Shown: piece by piece, positions 6,166 to 6,405 of the stretch | Numbering within the stretch: position 1 is the stretch's first letter | Layout of the letters: each line of letters begins with the position of its first letter | From: Actinomycetes bacterium | GTDB lineage: Bacteria > Actinomycetota > Acidimicrobiia > Acidimicrobiales > RAAP-2 | NCBI GenBank assembly: GCA_021801615.1 | Contig: JAJYXS010000026.1 | Location: forward strand, 1 to 6,405 | DNA length: 6,405 nucleotides | Direction of reading: 5' to 3' | Program-made: the position numbers and the translations under genes | Notes under the pieces: model-generated | The model's database searches: none | The model's input: the letters and a program-made list of their open reading frames with translations, nothing else | Told to the model about the DNA's origin: nothing

Positions 6166-6405
6166 GCCGACCGAACCTCGATGGTGGATGCTAAGCGGTG
6201 TCACCCGTCGGGGGTGGTTCCGGAGAGTCGGCTGTCCGGGAGTCTGTGAGCCGGACGATCGGACGACCAACGCGCGCCTTTGAAAGCACTCCTGTCGGCA
6301 AGCAGCCTTGGTTGAAGCGATGCCGCTAGGCTCGATCATCGTCCAGCCTTGAGTGGGCGCCCGGCCGGGCTGGCTCGTCGGTGTTCGTGGTGCCGGGGAG
6401 ATCGG

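Larger units (their letters stand above)
6114..6405. other. Upstream non-coding region of the operon
   Basis: No gene is supported in these 292 bases. A minus-strand ATG frame at 6339-6085 (84 codons) overlaps the SIR2-APAZ start by 29 nt and has shadow-like composition. Visible structure is limited: a direct repeat GGACGA at 6253-6258 and 6261-6266 (8-bp period), an inverted copy ATCGTCC at 6338-6344, and a 12-bp perfect palindrome at 6359-6370 near the right edge, flanked by CCAGCC (6343-6348) and GGCTGG (6368-6373). No tRNA or CRISPR repeat was recognised. Confidence 0.5.

Noticed and set aside
6085..6339. An 84-codon minus-strand ORF just upstream of the SIR2-APAZ gene
   Set aside because: Only a weak AAGG-like ribosome site, no motif, and it overlaps the well-supported SIR2-APAZ start. 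It is best read as leader sequence.

Overview
The window is a compact anti-phage defence locus from a high-GC bacterium. The strong G/C bias at third codon positions, the GTG starts and the tight gene packing suit an actinobacterium, but no marker gene fixes the taxon. All four real genes lie on the minus strand, so the locus reads from right to left. Many long plus-strand open frames are antisense shadows produced by GC-rich codon usage.

Right to left: 6405-6114 is a non-coding leader with a possible extended -10 promoter. Positions 6113-4260 encode a 617-residue SIR2-APAZ protein. Positions 4263-2830 encode a 477-residue short prokaryotic Argonaute (MID-PIWI only), whose GTG start overlaps the SIR2-APAZ stop in the string GTGA. 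Positions 2827-1985 encode a 280-residue Abi_C-type abortive infection protein, starting 2 nt after the Argonaute stop and carrying an R-x6-H HEPN-like motif. A spacer of about 290 bp follows; it holds hairpins and a 15-codon ORF with a strong ribosome site. Positions 1697-1 encode the first 565 residues of a large superfamily 2 DEAH-like helicase that runs off the left edge.

SIR2-APAZ plus short pAgo is the architecture of the SPARSA system. In characterised members the two proteins form a heterodimer, the catalytically dead Argonaute uses a nucleic-acid guide to detect invader DNA, and the SIR2 domain then destroys NAD+ and stops the infected cell. The SIR2 motifs are intact here and the PIWI nuclease residues are lost, as that model expects.

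The unusual element is the third gene. The Abi_C/HEPN protein is coupled so tightly to the Argonaute gene that all three are almost certainly one transcript. It could be a second effector (an RNase), a regulator or antitoxin-like partner, or an independent abortive-infection gene sharing the promoter. The sequence cannot decide between these. The helicase probably belongs to a separate or cooperating defence module in the same island.
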